Source: Sphingobacteriaceae bacterium (lineage in GTDB: Bacteria; Bacteroidota; Bacteroidia; B-17B0; Aurantibacillaceae). From it: a stretch of 30,629 nucleotides of DNA. Where the stretch lies: the NCBI GenBank assembly GCA_016715905.1, contig JADJXI010000016.1:1-30629 (forward strand), given 5' to 3'. The notes beneath the pieces are model-generated. The model made no database searches and was not told the DNA's origin. It saw nothing but the letters and a program-made list of their open reading frames with translations. The translations under genes and the position numbers were made by a program. This document shows positions 8,438 to 18,800 of this stretch, piece after piece (the first letter of the stretch is position 1; the number at the start of each line of letters is the position of its first letter).

Positions 8438-9527
8438 TTGAAAAAGATCATTTCTGTAGTTGGAGCTAGACCCAATTTTATGAAAGTTGCCCCGATTCAC
8501 AAAGCATTTCAAAAATATAATGGGAAGGTAAAACACCTTATTTGTCATACAGGTCAACATTATGACAAAAAAATGTCAAAAGTTTTTTTTGAAGATCTTG
8601 AAATGCCCCAACCTCATTTTTACTTAGGTGTAGGTTCTGGTTCGCATGCAGAACAAACAGCAAATGTTATGATAGAATTTGAAAAAGTTCTACTTTCTGA
8701 AAAACCGGATTTAATAATTGTAGTTGGCGACGTGAATTCTACTGTTGCTTGCAGTTTAGTGGCTTCAAAACTAAATATTAAAGTGGCACATGTAGAAGCA
8801 GGATTAAGGAGTTTTGACAGAACAATGCCTGAGGAAATAAATAGACTTTTAACGGATGCAATTTCAGATTACTTATTTGTTTCTGAAAAAAAGCGGGCTG
8901 GTCCATCTGAAGAACGAGGGCATTTCTCAAGATAAAATTCGATTTGTTGGTAATGTAATGATTGATAGTTTGATTCAGTATTTACCTAAGGCCGAACAAT
9001 CATCAATCCTAAAAAATTATAATCTTATTCCTTCAAAGTATTTATTATTTACGTTACATCGTCCTTCCAATGTTGATTCAAAGCAATTTCTAAAGGATCT
9101 CATGACATTGTTTAAGAATCTATCTGAAGAAAGACAAATAATTTTTCCGGTTCATCCGAGAACCAAAAAGAATCTCGAAGAAGAAGGATATGACAATAAT
9201 CAGAATAAAAATGTAATTCTGACGGAACCGATCGGTTATATTGATTTTCTTTCATTAACAAAAAATGCCGAATTAATAATTACTGACAGCGGAGGCATTC
9301 AGGAAGAGAGTACTTATTTAGGTGTTCAGTGTATAACAGTAAGGAATAACACCGAAAGGCCTGTGACCGTTGAAGTTGGCACAAATCAACTTATTGGAAC
9401 TAATTTGGGTGACGTTGAAAAAGTTGCCAGGCAAATACTTAAAGGTGATATTAAAAAAGGCGAGATTCCAGAATATTGGGATGGCAAGACTGCCGAGAGA
9501 ATAACAGAATATTTGGTGGCCAATTAA
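8438..9527 (+). CDS. wecB: Non-hydrolysing UDP-N-acetylglucosamine 2-epimerase (one frameshift)
   Basis: Interconverts UDP-GlcNAc and UDP-ManNAc in the cytoplasm, feeding the dehydrogenase gene that follows. It starts at TTG 8438, preceded by TAAGGA, giving M-K-K-I-I-S-V-VGARPNFMKVAPI. Conserved parts: LICHTGQHYD (31-40), VVGDVNSTVA, HVEAGLRSFDRTMPEEINR, then after the frame change SGLVHLKNEGI, VGNVMIDSL, LFTLHRPSNVD, FPVHPRTKKNL, LITDSGGIQEESTYLG and RNNTERPVTVEVGTNQLIG. The first frame ends at 8935 and the second at 9527. The break lies at a run of seven A's (8886-8892); six would restore SEKSGLVHL. Joined length is about 362 residues, normal for the family. The 97 nt upstream show no clear promoter. 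Confidence 0.93.
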
Positions 9528-9641
9528 GAATTTTTACTCACTTTTAGCTAATTTGGTTACTAAATTTCGTTAATTTAATTGGAATAAATGTTGCTCATCA
9601 ATTTTCAATTATTTAACATTTTCAAACCAAGGATAAAATAA

Positions 9642-10935
9642 ATGAACTTAGAAAATAAAATTGAAGACAAATCTGTTGTCTTAGCTCTAATTGGATTAGG
9701 TTATGTCGGCCTTCCCTTAGCCGTAGAATTTGGTAAAAAGTATCACGTTATAGGCTTCGATATAAATGAAAAAAGAATAAATGAACTGAAAAAGGGTAAT
9801 GATAGAACATTAGAAGTTACTGGCGAAGAGTTAGCTGAAGCTGATAAACTGTTTTACACAAATAAGTTAGAGGATTTAAAAAAAGCGAACGTCTTTGTTG
9901 TTACTGTTCCGACACCCGTCGATGATTTTAAAGTTCCGGATCTCACTCCAGTAATCAAGGCGAGTGAAACAGTCGGTAAAGTACTAAAAAAGGGAGATGT
10001 AGTTGTTTACGAATCAACTGTATATCCAGGCTGCACCGAAGAAGATTGTGTCCCAATTCTTGAAAAATTTAGCGGGTTAAAATTCAACAAAGATTTTTAC
10101 TGTGGATACAGTCCTGAAAGAATCAATCCCGGCGACAAAGAGCATAGAGTAAGTACGATTAAGAAAATAGTAAGCGGAAGCACTCCTGAGATCGCTGAAG
10201 CTTTGAATAAATTGTATCAGAGTATAATTGTTGTCGGAACTCATCTCGCCCCATCAATAAAAGTAGCAGAAGCGGCCAAAGTAATTGAGAATGCTCAAAG
10301 AGATATCAATATTGCATTCGTAAATGAATTATCAAAACTTTTTGATTTGATGGAAATTGATACACTTGATGTCTTGGAAGCAGCCGGCACAAAATGGAAT
10401 TTCTTGCCCTTCCGACCAGGATTGGTTGGAGGACATTGCATCGGTGTAGATCCGTATTATCTTACTCACAAAGCAGTAAAGCTGGGTTATAATCCCGAAA
10501 TAATTTTAGCGGGAAGAAGAATTAATGATCAAATGGGGGCTTTTGTGGCAAACCAACTGGTTAAATTAATGATTAAAAAAAGAACACAAAATTAATAAAT
10601 CGCAAGTTTTAGTTTTAGGAATTACCTTCAAAGAGAATTGCCCTGATATAAGAAACTCAAAGGTTATAGATATAATTAAAGAGCTAAAATCATTTGGCTG
10701 TTTGATTGATGTTTTTGATCCCTGGGCAGACAAAGAAGAAGTTAAGCATGAATATGGTATTGATTTACTTTGCAGCATAGATGAAATACAGAACAAAAAT
10801 TATGAAGGTGTTGTTTTGGCTGTAGCCCACAATCAATTTAAAGAGTTGGACTTTCTGTCATTGCGCACCAACGGTGCAGTAGTCTATGATGTAAAAGGTA
10901 TATTGAACAGAGAGTTAATCGATAATCGACTTTAA
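9642..10935 (+). CDS. UDP-N-acetylhexosamine 6-dehydrogenase, TviB/WecC/WbpA type (one frameshift)
   Basis: NAD-dependent four-electron oxidation of the C6 hydroxyl of a UDP-HexNAc to the uronic acid. It has the N-terminal Rossmann motif LIGLGYVGLPLAVEFG (about 16-31), VPTPVDDFKVPDL, YESTVYPGCTEE, YSPERINPGDKEH, the catalytic Cys266 in VGGHCIGVDPYYL and, after the frame change, LGITFKENCPDIRNSKVIDII and DVKGILNR at the C terminus. The first frame stops at 10595; seven A's at 10575-10581 where six are needed explain the break (IKKEHKINKSQVLVLG). Joined length is about 430 residues. Being next to wecB suggests UDP-ManNAc (WecC role), although the 'SPERINPGDKEH' wording is more like the TviB/WbpA/WbpO branch, which acts on UDP-GlcNAc or UDP-GalNAc. 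Substrate therefore uncertain. Confidence 0.9.
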
Positions 10936-10948
10936 AAAATATTACTAA

Positions 10949-12013
10949 ATGCACAAAAAAATATTAGTAACAGGAGCTGCAGGATTTATAGGTTTTCACC
11001 TTTCGCAAAAATTATGTGAGGGCGACTGGGAAGTTATAGGATTGGATAACCTAAATGATTATTATGACGTCAATTTGAAAAAAGATAGACTTAATCTTCT
11101 TCTAGGTAAAGCCAATTTTAAGTTTCATAAAACTGATCTTATTGATAGAGAGGCAATAAAGACTCTATTTGCTAATGAAAAAGTTGATTATGTTGTTAAC
11201 TTAGCTGCTCAAGCCGGTGTCAGATATTCCTTAGAAAATCCATATTCCTATATTGATAGTAATCTTTCCGGCTTCTTAAATATCCTTGAGGGATGCAGGC
11301 ACAATCCAGTTAAACACCTTATTTATGCATCATCAAGCTCAGTTTATGGAGCTAATACAAAAATGCCGTTTTCAGTTCATGATAACGTTGATCATCCCGT
11401 ATCACTTTATGCAGCCACAAAAAAAGCTAATGAACTCATGGCGCATACTTATTCCAACTTATACAAAATTCCCACTACCGGGCTCAGATTTTTCACAGTT
11501 TATGGTCCTTGGGGAAGACCTGATATGGCTTTATTCATTTTTACAAAAAAGATTGCTGAGGGAAAACCGATTGACGTTTATAATAACGGAAAGATGAAAA
11601 GAGATTTTACATATGTGGATGACATTGTGAACGGAATAATTAAATTGATCCCGGTTCTACCGGAAGCGAATCCCAAATGGAACGGTGATAACCCTGATAG
11701 TGCAACGAGCTTTGCACCTTATAAGTTATATAATATTGGCAATAATCAGCCGATTGAATTATTAAAGTTTATTGAAATAATTGAGGAAAAATTAGGTAAG
11801 AAGGCAGCAATGAATTTTATGCCTATACAACCAGGTGATGTGCCTGCAACCTATGCAGATGTTGATGACTTGATAAATGCAGTTGGGTTTAAACCGAATA
11901 CACCAATTGAAGAGGGGATTGGCAAGTTTGTGGAGTGGTTTAAGCACTATTATAAAAAACGTGTAGAACCAATTACTCAAAATAATTTAGATTCACTATT
12001 ATTAAAAAAATGA
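10949..12013 (+). CDS. UDP-glucuronate 4-epimerase (CapI/LpsL/GAE type)
   Basis: Extended SDR interconverting UDP-glucuronate and UDP-galacturonate. The frame is intact, 354 residues, starting MHKKILVTGAAGFIGFHLS. Features: GAAGFIG nucleotide-binding motif, DNLNDYYDVNLKKDRL (38-53), which is a hallmark of this subfamily, NLAAQAGVRYSLENP, the SSSSVYG strand, catalytic Tyr154 and Lys158 in LYAATKKANE, LRFFTVYGPWGRPDMA, RDFTYVDDIVNGI, and the C-terminal MPIQPGDVPATYADVDDL. It starts 13 nt after the dehydrogenase gene and its TGA overlaps the next ATG (ATGA, 12010-12013), so the two genes are translationally coupled. UDP-glucose dehydrogenase, which would supply its substrate, is not in the window. 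Confidence 0.94.
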   Translation: MHKKILVTGAAGFIGFHLSQKLCEGDWEVIGLDNLNDYYDVNLKKDRLNLLLGKANFKFHKTDLIDREAIKTLFANEKVDYVVNLAAQAGVRYSLENPYSYIDSNLSGFLNILEGCRHNPVKHLIYASSSSVYGANTKMPFSVHDNVDHPVSLYAATKKANELMAHTYSNLYKIPTTGLRFFTVYGPWGRPDMALFIFTKKIAEGKPIDVYNNGKMKRDFTYVDDIVNGIIKLIPVLPEANPKWNGDNPDSATSFAPYKLYNIGNNQPIELLKFIEIIEEKLGKKAAMNFMPIQPGDVPATYADVDDLINAVGFKPNTPIEEGIGKFVEWFKHYYKKRVEPITQNNLDSLLLKK

Positions 12014-13677
12014 TAAAAATAAAATTTCTTATTTTATGGTTACTTCTTATGCTTTATCCTCTTAAAGCTCAAATTGTTTACGAACCATTAGATAATGATG
12101 TTTATCCTTTCTTAGAACGCTTAAGTAACAAAGGGATAATAGAACTGGATGATCTTATTAAACCTTTATCAAAAAAGTATATTTCTGAAAAGCTGGTTGA
12201 GGCCAGAACTAAAATGGAAATGCTTACTAACCTGGAAAAGGATGAACTGGAATTTTTTGAAAAGAATTACTTTTTAGAAACTAGCAGTTTTAGCAAAGAA
12301 AACATTGACAAAAAATTCTTAAGCTATTTTGAAGGGGATGAAGTTGAAAGATATCGATTTTTTTCTTATGCAGATAATACATTTAAGCTGATAGCAAATC
12401 CGATTTTTGGATTTAATTTGATTTACCCGGAAAAGGAAAGAATCTTCCGAACATGGATGGGGATTTCTACATATGGTTATCTTCTGGATAAGATAGGGAT
12501 TAGTTTTTATTTTAAAACTAATAATGAAAAAGGAAGTAATCTTGATATTAAAAGGGATTTTACTCCTGAAACCGGGATTATTCCTGAAATTAGTGATTAC
12601 GGAAGAGATATAGCTTACACCGATGTAAGGTCTTCAATATCAGCAGATTGGGGATGGGGAAATGTGGTAATTGCAAAAGATTTCATTGAATATGGTTATG
12701 CTAAATTTGGCAATCTTGTCCTCTCTAATAAGGCCCCTTCTTTTCCTTTTATCCGCCTAGACATAAAGCCGGTAGACTGGTTTAGCTTTAAATACTTCCA
12801 TGCGTGGCTCTCATCAAATATAATCGATTCAGTTAATCTTGCGGCATATAACAGAAATATTTATAGAGACAAATACCTTGCGTGGCATTCTTTGACCATA
12901 ACACCACTCAGGGGTTTGGATATTTCGATTGGTGAATCTGTTGTTTACAGTGATGAGCTGGAAATTTTATATTTAATGCCCATTATGTTTTATTACTTGG
13001 CTGATGAGTACATCAGTAATAGAATTAATAAACCTGGCGATGCAAACCAGCAAATATTTATAACACTCAGCTCGAAGGATCATTTGAGTAATACACATTT
13101 TTACGGAACTCTATTCATAGATGAGTTAACAATTGGAGGAATAAATGGTTCTTTGTTCATTAATACAAGTTATGGTGGCGCAACTAGCAAGAGGCAAAGA
13201 ACGCAGTTAGGTTATACCCTTGGTTCATCTGTAAATGATTTCCCAATTGATAATTTAACTTTTTCAACAGAGTACACAAGAATCAATCCTTTCGTATATG
13301 GTCATCATGATCCTGCGCAGACCTATACTAATTCATCTTACTTAATGGGTCATTGGATGGGCCATAATTCCGACCTTATCTATGTGGATTTAACATATAG
13401 ATTTATAAGAGGATTGCAAGCGAATATTTGGGGAGCGTACATTCGAAAGGGGAGTGGAGATTATAGCGGTCAATATAAGCAGCCTGAACCCGACTTTTTA
13501 TTTGGCTTAAGAAATAACTATAAATATTTTGGTCTTAATTTGAAATATGAATTATTGCACGAACTGAATATTGAATCCAGATTTAAGTCGACAAATATAT
13601 CCAGTGAGCAAAACGATGGTTCGTTTAATGATAAGCAAATAAAGGAATTCTCGTTTTCAATTTATTATGGATTTTGA
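12010..13677 (+). CDS. Wzi-family capsule assembly protein, outer-membrane beta-barrel
   Basis: 555 residues, intact. The N terminus MIKIKFLILWLLLMLYPLKAQ is a signal peptide with likely cleavage after KA-Q. The mature part is rich in alternating aromatic and polar strands typical of outer-membrane barrels and ends in Phe (FSFSIYYGF), as such proteins usually do. The order 'DVYPFLERLSNKGII', 'DIAYTDVRSSISADWGWGNV', 'WHSLTITPLRGLDISIGE' and 'YLMPIMFYYLADEYIS' fits the capsule assembly Wzi family, whose E. coli member anchors capsule at the cell surface. It shares a 4-base overlap with the epimerase gene and closes the first operon, which is a strong sign that the product is a surface polymer. 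Family call good; the polymer it holds is unknown. Confidence 0.85.
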   Translation: MIKIKFLILWLLLMLYPLKAQIVYEPLDNDVYPFLERLSNKGIIELDDLIKPLSKKYISEKLVEARTKMEMLTNLEKDELEFFEKNYFLETSSFSKENIDKKFLSYFEGDEVERYRFFSYADNTFKLIANPIFGFNLIYPEKERIFRTWMGISTYGYLLDKIGISFYFKTNNEKGSNLDIKRDFTPETGIIPEISDYGRDIAYTDVRSSISADWGWGNVVIAKDFIEYGYAKFGNLVLSNKAPSFPFIRLDIKPVDWFSFKYFHAWLSSNIIDSVNLAAYNRNIYRDKYLAWHSLTITPLRGLDISIGESVVYSDELEILYLMPIMFYYLADEYISNRINKPGDANQQIFITLSSKDHLSNTHFYGTLFIDELTIGGINGSLFINTSYGGATSKRQRTQLGYTLGSSVNDFPIDNLTFSTEYTRINPFVYGHHDPAQTYTNSSYLMGHWMGHNSDLIYVDLTYRFIRGLQANIWGAYIRKGSGDYSGQYKQPEPDFLFGLRNNYKYFGLNLKYELLHELNIESRFKSTNISSEQNDGSFNDKQIKEFSFSIYYGF

Positions 13678-13750
13678 GGAAATTAAATTCAAGAATTATT
13701 TCAATAGAAATAATAAGAAAAGAGTACTAAGTTATTTTCATATTGTTACC

Positions 13751-13773
13751 TTTGGAAAGGCCAAATAATTTTT
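13751..13773 (+). terminator. Possible weak terminator of the rfbA-wzi operon
   Basis: TTTGG-AAAGG-CCAAA followed by TAATTTTT, 74 nt after the wzi stop. The stem is only 5 bp and A/T-rich at its base, so this is a tentative call. Confidence 0.3.
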
Positions 13774-13960
13774 AAAGTAAATAAAAAAATTTTGGCTATG
13801 CGGCAGGCATCGAATCTCAAAATAATAAAGATATGGGGAACTTAATTGTTGTTGTCAGTTTTAAGCTCAATACTCAAAACGAAGAGGGTGTAATAAAATT
13901 TGTGAAATAGTTTCGGAAGTATTCAAGGATTAACTCAAGTAAATAAATCAATCCAGTATT

Positions 13961-13982
13961 AACTTTCAATATTCTGAAAGTT
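13961..13982. repeat. Perfect 8-bp inverted repeat
   Basis: AACTTTCA, 6-nt spacer, TGAAAGTT. There is no T-run on either side, so it is not a classical terminator; it may still form a 3' end structure for the minus-strand transcript that ends at 14061. Confidence 0.45.
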
Positions 13983-14060
13983 AAATCATTTCTAACTTGC
14001 TTGCACTAGTAGCTATAATGGTCATATTATTTCTTACCCATGAGATATCTACTCATTCTA

Positions 14061-15776
14061 TCACATAAAATTTCTTAAAAAATATTCAACGGTTAATATT
14101 CTTGAGTACATTTCAATATTAGTAACTTTATCACGATTGATAAATTCATCAATTAATAAAGGATCGTTAAAAAATATTTTGCTATTTTCTTTTAATTCTT
14201 GTAAACCAGATAAATTTTTTGATTTGACCCTTCTAAATAAAGGTCTTATGTAAATTGGAGTGTATATTTTAAACCAATCTAGAATTTGGTGTTTTAAAGG
14301 TGGCCCCTCAAAGAAGTTGAACCCGTATTGCGAATTGTACTTTGCTATTTCAGGATTTATATTTTTTAGTAAAGCGGCTTCGAATTTACCACCAACTTTA
14401 AATTTTATAGGAATTTTATAACTATAAAAATAAAAGTATGGTTCTGAAAAAGGGACTAATGAATAACAAAATTGATTTAATCTTGAAGTTATTTTCCCAA
14501 ACCAATATCTTAATCTAAAATTAGGATACAATAGTTCTATAAGATCGCCTGAGATTTTTGAATTTTTAGGTTTAAAGTCCAGACTCTCTAAGTTTTTTTT
14601 TCCTAATGTTCTAAAGAATTCAGTTTTATTAAAAATATTGGTTGTTAGATCAGAATTAAAATTATTGTATCTAGATTGTATAAATTCACTAATATTTAGC
14701 GAGTTACCTGGAAGTTTCCAAAAACTTTGATATATTTCCCCCCCAGCACCATTAAAATTTAATTCCGCTTTTTCACTACTGTCAATATCCATGCCCGTTC
14801 CAAAAGATGAAAAAATTCCATTATAAACAATCCCATCAGTGTTTATAAATTTCTCCACTATTAATTCTTTATATCTGTCTACTGAATATTTATGTTCTTC
14901 CTTTAAGTCATAATGTGTAAAATCCAAATTAAAGGTTTTACAAATATTTCTTGCGAAATTAACATCAAAAGAATCTTTACTACCGGAGGTATATATTTTA
15001 GGTTTTCTATTATTATTTAATAAGCACATTAAAATCAGGCGTGAATCGAATCCTCCGCTCAAGCCAAGAGTCATGCTTTGAAAATTATCTAGTAGACATT
15101 TGAAATAATTAGTTATTTTTTCACTTGTGTATTTTACTGTTTCATCAAATTTTAAATAGTTTGGTTCATCATCAATCGTATAATATTTTTCTATTTCTTT
15201 TTTCCCAGGACATATTTCATGTATGTATCTATTGTTTAATTGATTGATGTTTTTTACAATTGTCTTTCTACCAAAAGTTGACTCATATAAAATATATTCA
15301 TAAAGCTCTGGGGCAGACACTTCCTTATGTGATAAAATCTCGGATATGGCAAGGAAAGAATTGGAAAAAACATTTTTATCAATATCATGGTAAACATGGT
15401 ATAGACCATTATAGTCATTAAAGATTAAAAATTTATCATTGATTTTTATTAAATAACAATAATGACCCCTTAGGTTTGAAAAATCTATATTTTTTGATGT
15501 CAAAATATCTTGATAAAGGTTCTTAGCAGCTTCTTCACCTATTCTATTTTTGTAAACAGGTGTTCCAGTTGAGGCAATAAAGTCTGAATTGCTGAATTGA
15601 AAAAAATTTTCATTGTTAACTGATCTTTTTTTATAAATAATTAGTTTGAAATCCAAAAAATCGATTTCTTTGTTTGGGGCTAAATTTTTTCTTTCGAAAA
15701 TATTTATCGATCTCTTAACATAATTATAATTCCAATTTTTTTTAGATAATATAAATCCACCCACAATTAACTCCAT
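14061..15776 (-). CDS. Asparagine-synthase-like PP-loop protein lacking the glutaminase Cys
   Basis: 571 residues, intact. The C-terminal half has the ATP-pyrophosphatase PP-loop SGGFDSRL at residues 240-247, with the flanking 'KIYTSGSKDSFDVNFARNIC' block of asparagine-synthase-like domains and a later NFNGAGGEIY segment matching the second conserved Gly/Glu motif (GEGxDE in AsnB). The N-terminal domain (1-200) is laid out like a class II glutaminase (RGHYCYLIKI, FNDYNGLYHVYH), but the protein begins MELIVGG, so the Cys2 nucleophile is missing. It therefore cannot use glutamine by the usual route; it may adenylate a carboxylate and use ammonia or another nucleophile. It lies 36 nt after the secreted beta-helix gene on the same strand, so probably in one transcript. 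GC content is lower than in neighbours. Substrate unknown. Confidence 0.85.
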   Translation of the reverse strand: MELIVGGFILSKKNWNYNYVKRSINIFERKNLAPNKEIDFLDFKLIIYKKRSVNNENFFQFSNSDFIASTGTPVYKNRIGEEAAKNLYQDILTSKNIDFSNLRGHYCYLIKINDKFLIFNDYNGLYHVYHDIDKNVFSNSFLAISEILSHKEVSAPELYEYILYESTFGRKTIVKNINQLNNRYIHEICPGKKEIEKYYTIDDEPNYLKFDETVKYTSEKITNYFKCLLDNFQSMTLGLSGGFDSRLILMCLLNNNRKPKIYTSGSKDSFDVNFARNICKTFNLDFTHYDLKEEHKYSVDRYKELIVEKFINTDGIVYNGIFSSFGTGMDIDSSEKAELNFNGAGGEIYQSFWKLPGNSLNISEFIQSRYNNFNSDLTTNIFNKTEFFRTLGKKNLESLDFKPKNSKISGDLIELLYPNFRLRYWFGKITSRLNQFCYSLVPFSEPYFYFYSYKIPIKFKVGGKFEAALLKNINPEIAKYNSQYGFNFFEGPPLKHQILDWFKIYTPIYIRPLFRRVKSKNLSGLQELKENSKIFFNDPLLIDEFINRDKVTNIEMYSRILTVEYFLRNFM

Positions 15777-15812
15777 ATATTTTAATAAATAAAAGTAGTA
15801 AGATGTAATTTC

Positions 15813-18800
15813 TCATGGTACATTTGAAACTTTTAATAAATTCTGATTTGCTTTCCCATAGTCTAAAACATTTACGCTAGCGTTTAGATCAAGATCACTC
15901 AGAAAATATCCTGTTTGAAATAGCTTAGCCCCTACAGTTCCGTAATCAAGAACATTTATAGTGCCATTTGCGTCACCATCGCCTGAATACATACCGTATT
16001 TTCCATTGCCAAGAGTTGCTTGATCGTTTCCATATGCTCTGGAAGGGGAAACAGTAAAATCATATAAAGTAGGTGATTCTGATAACGCAACTTTATCTGC
16101 ACTCATTATGCTGAGATGATTTCGATGCCGAATTATTGTGTAATAATCACCGCTGCTTATTCCATAAAAATTAACCGGGCTTTGCCCGTCTAGATCAACA
16201 ATGGTGCCGTCATGTTTAATAAAGGCTGCACGTTTTGCAATAGTTGAAGATATTGTACTTCGCAGCTCTATTAGAATCCAATCGACAACCGCAGTTGGGA
16301 TTGAGAGCACAGTTTCATATCCATTATAATACCATGGTGCGGAAATGTAAGGCTGGCTTAATGGGATAAGGTTTGAACCGTGTAAATTAGTACGCATTTG
16401 ATCGTTTTCGTAAGCACCTTGCAAAAATACTTTTGGTTTTATTTGTAATGGAGCCTGCAAGGAAGATGAACCCCAAATTTCAGTTTCCCAGACTGTTGCC
16501 CAATCGTTTTGATTATTGCCCGTGACTTCTAATTTTAAAAATTTCGCTTCAACAGGATTAAAAATGTTTACAGTCCATTCTTGATTTGACGAAGCAGCGT
16601 TCTTTACAATATCAACCCAGTTCACAGAATCTTTCGAAACGGAGATGTTGTAATTATAAATTCGGCCTTCTTGAAAACCATAAAATGAAATTCTAGTTAT
16701 GCTGATTTGTTTGACAGTTCCTAAATCGTATACCAGCCATTGAGGGATAGGGGATGCTTTCCAGCGTGAATTTGCATCTCCTCCATTTGAATAATATATT
16801 CCATCAATTGTTTTATAAGGAGGTTCATCTATATTTGAGGCAGCCACTTTTATAATCGTTAGTTTGTTTATATATCCAGCTGAAGGACGATCAAATATGC
16901 TAAAGTATGTTATTGAATTACTAGTAGTAGAGAGAAAATTACCTGCTTGGTCTTGCAGATTATAAACACTGCAAGAATAATTTTGACCAAAAGTATGAGG
17001 TGAAGTAGTTAGTGTAATTTTTGTCTCATTTGTGTTAAGTTCTGCTGCATATATTAAAATTCCGTCTGATATTGAGTAGTTTGATAAAGAAGCAATACCT
17101 GAAGAACTCAATGGTTCAGAAAACGTAAGCAGTAATTTTGTTGAATCTAATAGCGCTGCGCTTACTAGAGTTGGTGGAATTTGATCTCCCGTAACATATT
17201 GAACTGCTCCAATATCCGGCTTTGTTCTGTTTACAATCGTTCCATTTCTGTCTTTAAAACCTTCTGGGACTAATGTAGATATATCAGTACCAGCAGTTAA
17301 CCCTAAACTGTTTTTTGGTAAACTGAAATCAGATGCATCCATTAGAGAATCAACAGAGCCAAGATGCTGAAGATTACCAGATATTTTTTTATTATAGCTT
17401 CCATTTAAAGCATTCCACTCTGTCACTGTTAAACCACCAACATTTTCCAGAGAAATCATTTTATCATTTATACCTTTATTTGTTCGATAAAAAAGATTGT
17501 TTTCAAAAATGATATTTGAATATTGGGAAAAAATCACACCCACATTTTCGGAGGTGGTATTCCCACAATTAACATATAGATTGTTTAAAATATATGTTTG
17601 GTCCCCAGTCCAATCGTGTGCCCACTTATTGAAATTATACATAGTATTATTAAATACAAAATTATTCTGAGGCATATTAGCTGCATCTGCTTTCAATATA
17701 GAAAAAGCAAAACCGCTAATTGAATATGTACTTGTTCCACCTCTAATATCATTAAATACATTAAAATAAAATTTGTTATCACTTGCATTTACTTGTATTC
17801 CCATCGGAGATTCAGTGAAGTAATTATTATAAATCTCAATATAGGTGCTGGCATCTCCCGAAACTCCTGAAGTAATCTGACCGCATTTACCATGAGTAGC
17901 AGGTAGAGGATTAGTAACCACATTATTATAAAATTTATGATATTTTGACACACCAATATTCGACGTTCTAAAATAAAACCCACCCATTGCCCACCATTTA
18001 ATATAGTTGTTATAAATATTCCAGTAAGTGCAACCATCAGCAGCCACTATACCATACTGGATGCCAGATGAGGCGCTATATTGTAGATATTGCTCAACTC
18101 CAAAATCAGAATTAATATTATTATTTCTGATGATAGCAAAATCAGATCCATTAAAGCCTGCAATACCGGCGAATCTACAATATTTTCCCACAGAAGAATT
18201 TTCAATTATTACATTATTTGAACCATCTAATCTTATTGCACAATACATCCCGCCTTGGATATCCAATCCATCAATAACAATAAAGTTGGCATTTTGTAAT
18301 TTTATTGCGTCATATACTATACTACCATCTAAATTTATCTTACCTGAATATTTTATGGACGAATAAAAAATTGCTGGATTGGATGTTGCATAAACATATA
18401 GTGCACCATTCTCAGCTGATGACCAGAATTTATGGTCAGAGCAAATCCCGTAAGTCCCATCACCATTGGATTCACTCGTTATCCCACCAGCAATCGAAGT
18501 TTCAAGGCCATCTAACCAAATACGAGAAATCCCTACCTCAAGTCTGATCCCTGGTGTTATATTCATTCTCCAAATATTGGGGGAATACTCAATCCAATTC
18601 GCTGCGTTGGTCCATCCTGGTACTTCCTCCCTTAAGCTGATTATTGGTTTTGCTCCTTCGCTATAACCGCCATAATATATTCTCTGACCTGAAGTACCAC
18701 TGTTCTTAATAACTAGATTTTCAGTCCATATATCTCCTTTCTTAAACAAAATTTGATCGCCTGGGTTAAGGCTTCTTGAATTTAATTTACTAATAGTCTT

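Larger units (their letters stand above)
13678..14060. other. Convergent intergenic region
   Basis: 383 bases between two genes that face each other. A weak hairpin with T-run lies at 13751-13773, and a perfect 8-bp inverted repeat AACTTTCA-N6-TGAAAGTT at 13961-13982. A short open stretch near 13791-13909 (GYAAGIESQNNKDMG...) has no start, ribosome site or recognisable family; it could be a gene remnant. No RNA gene seen. Confidence 0.5.
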
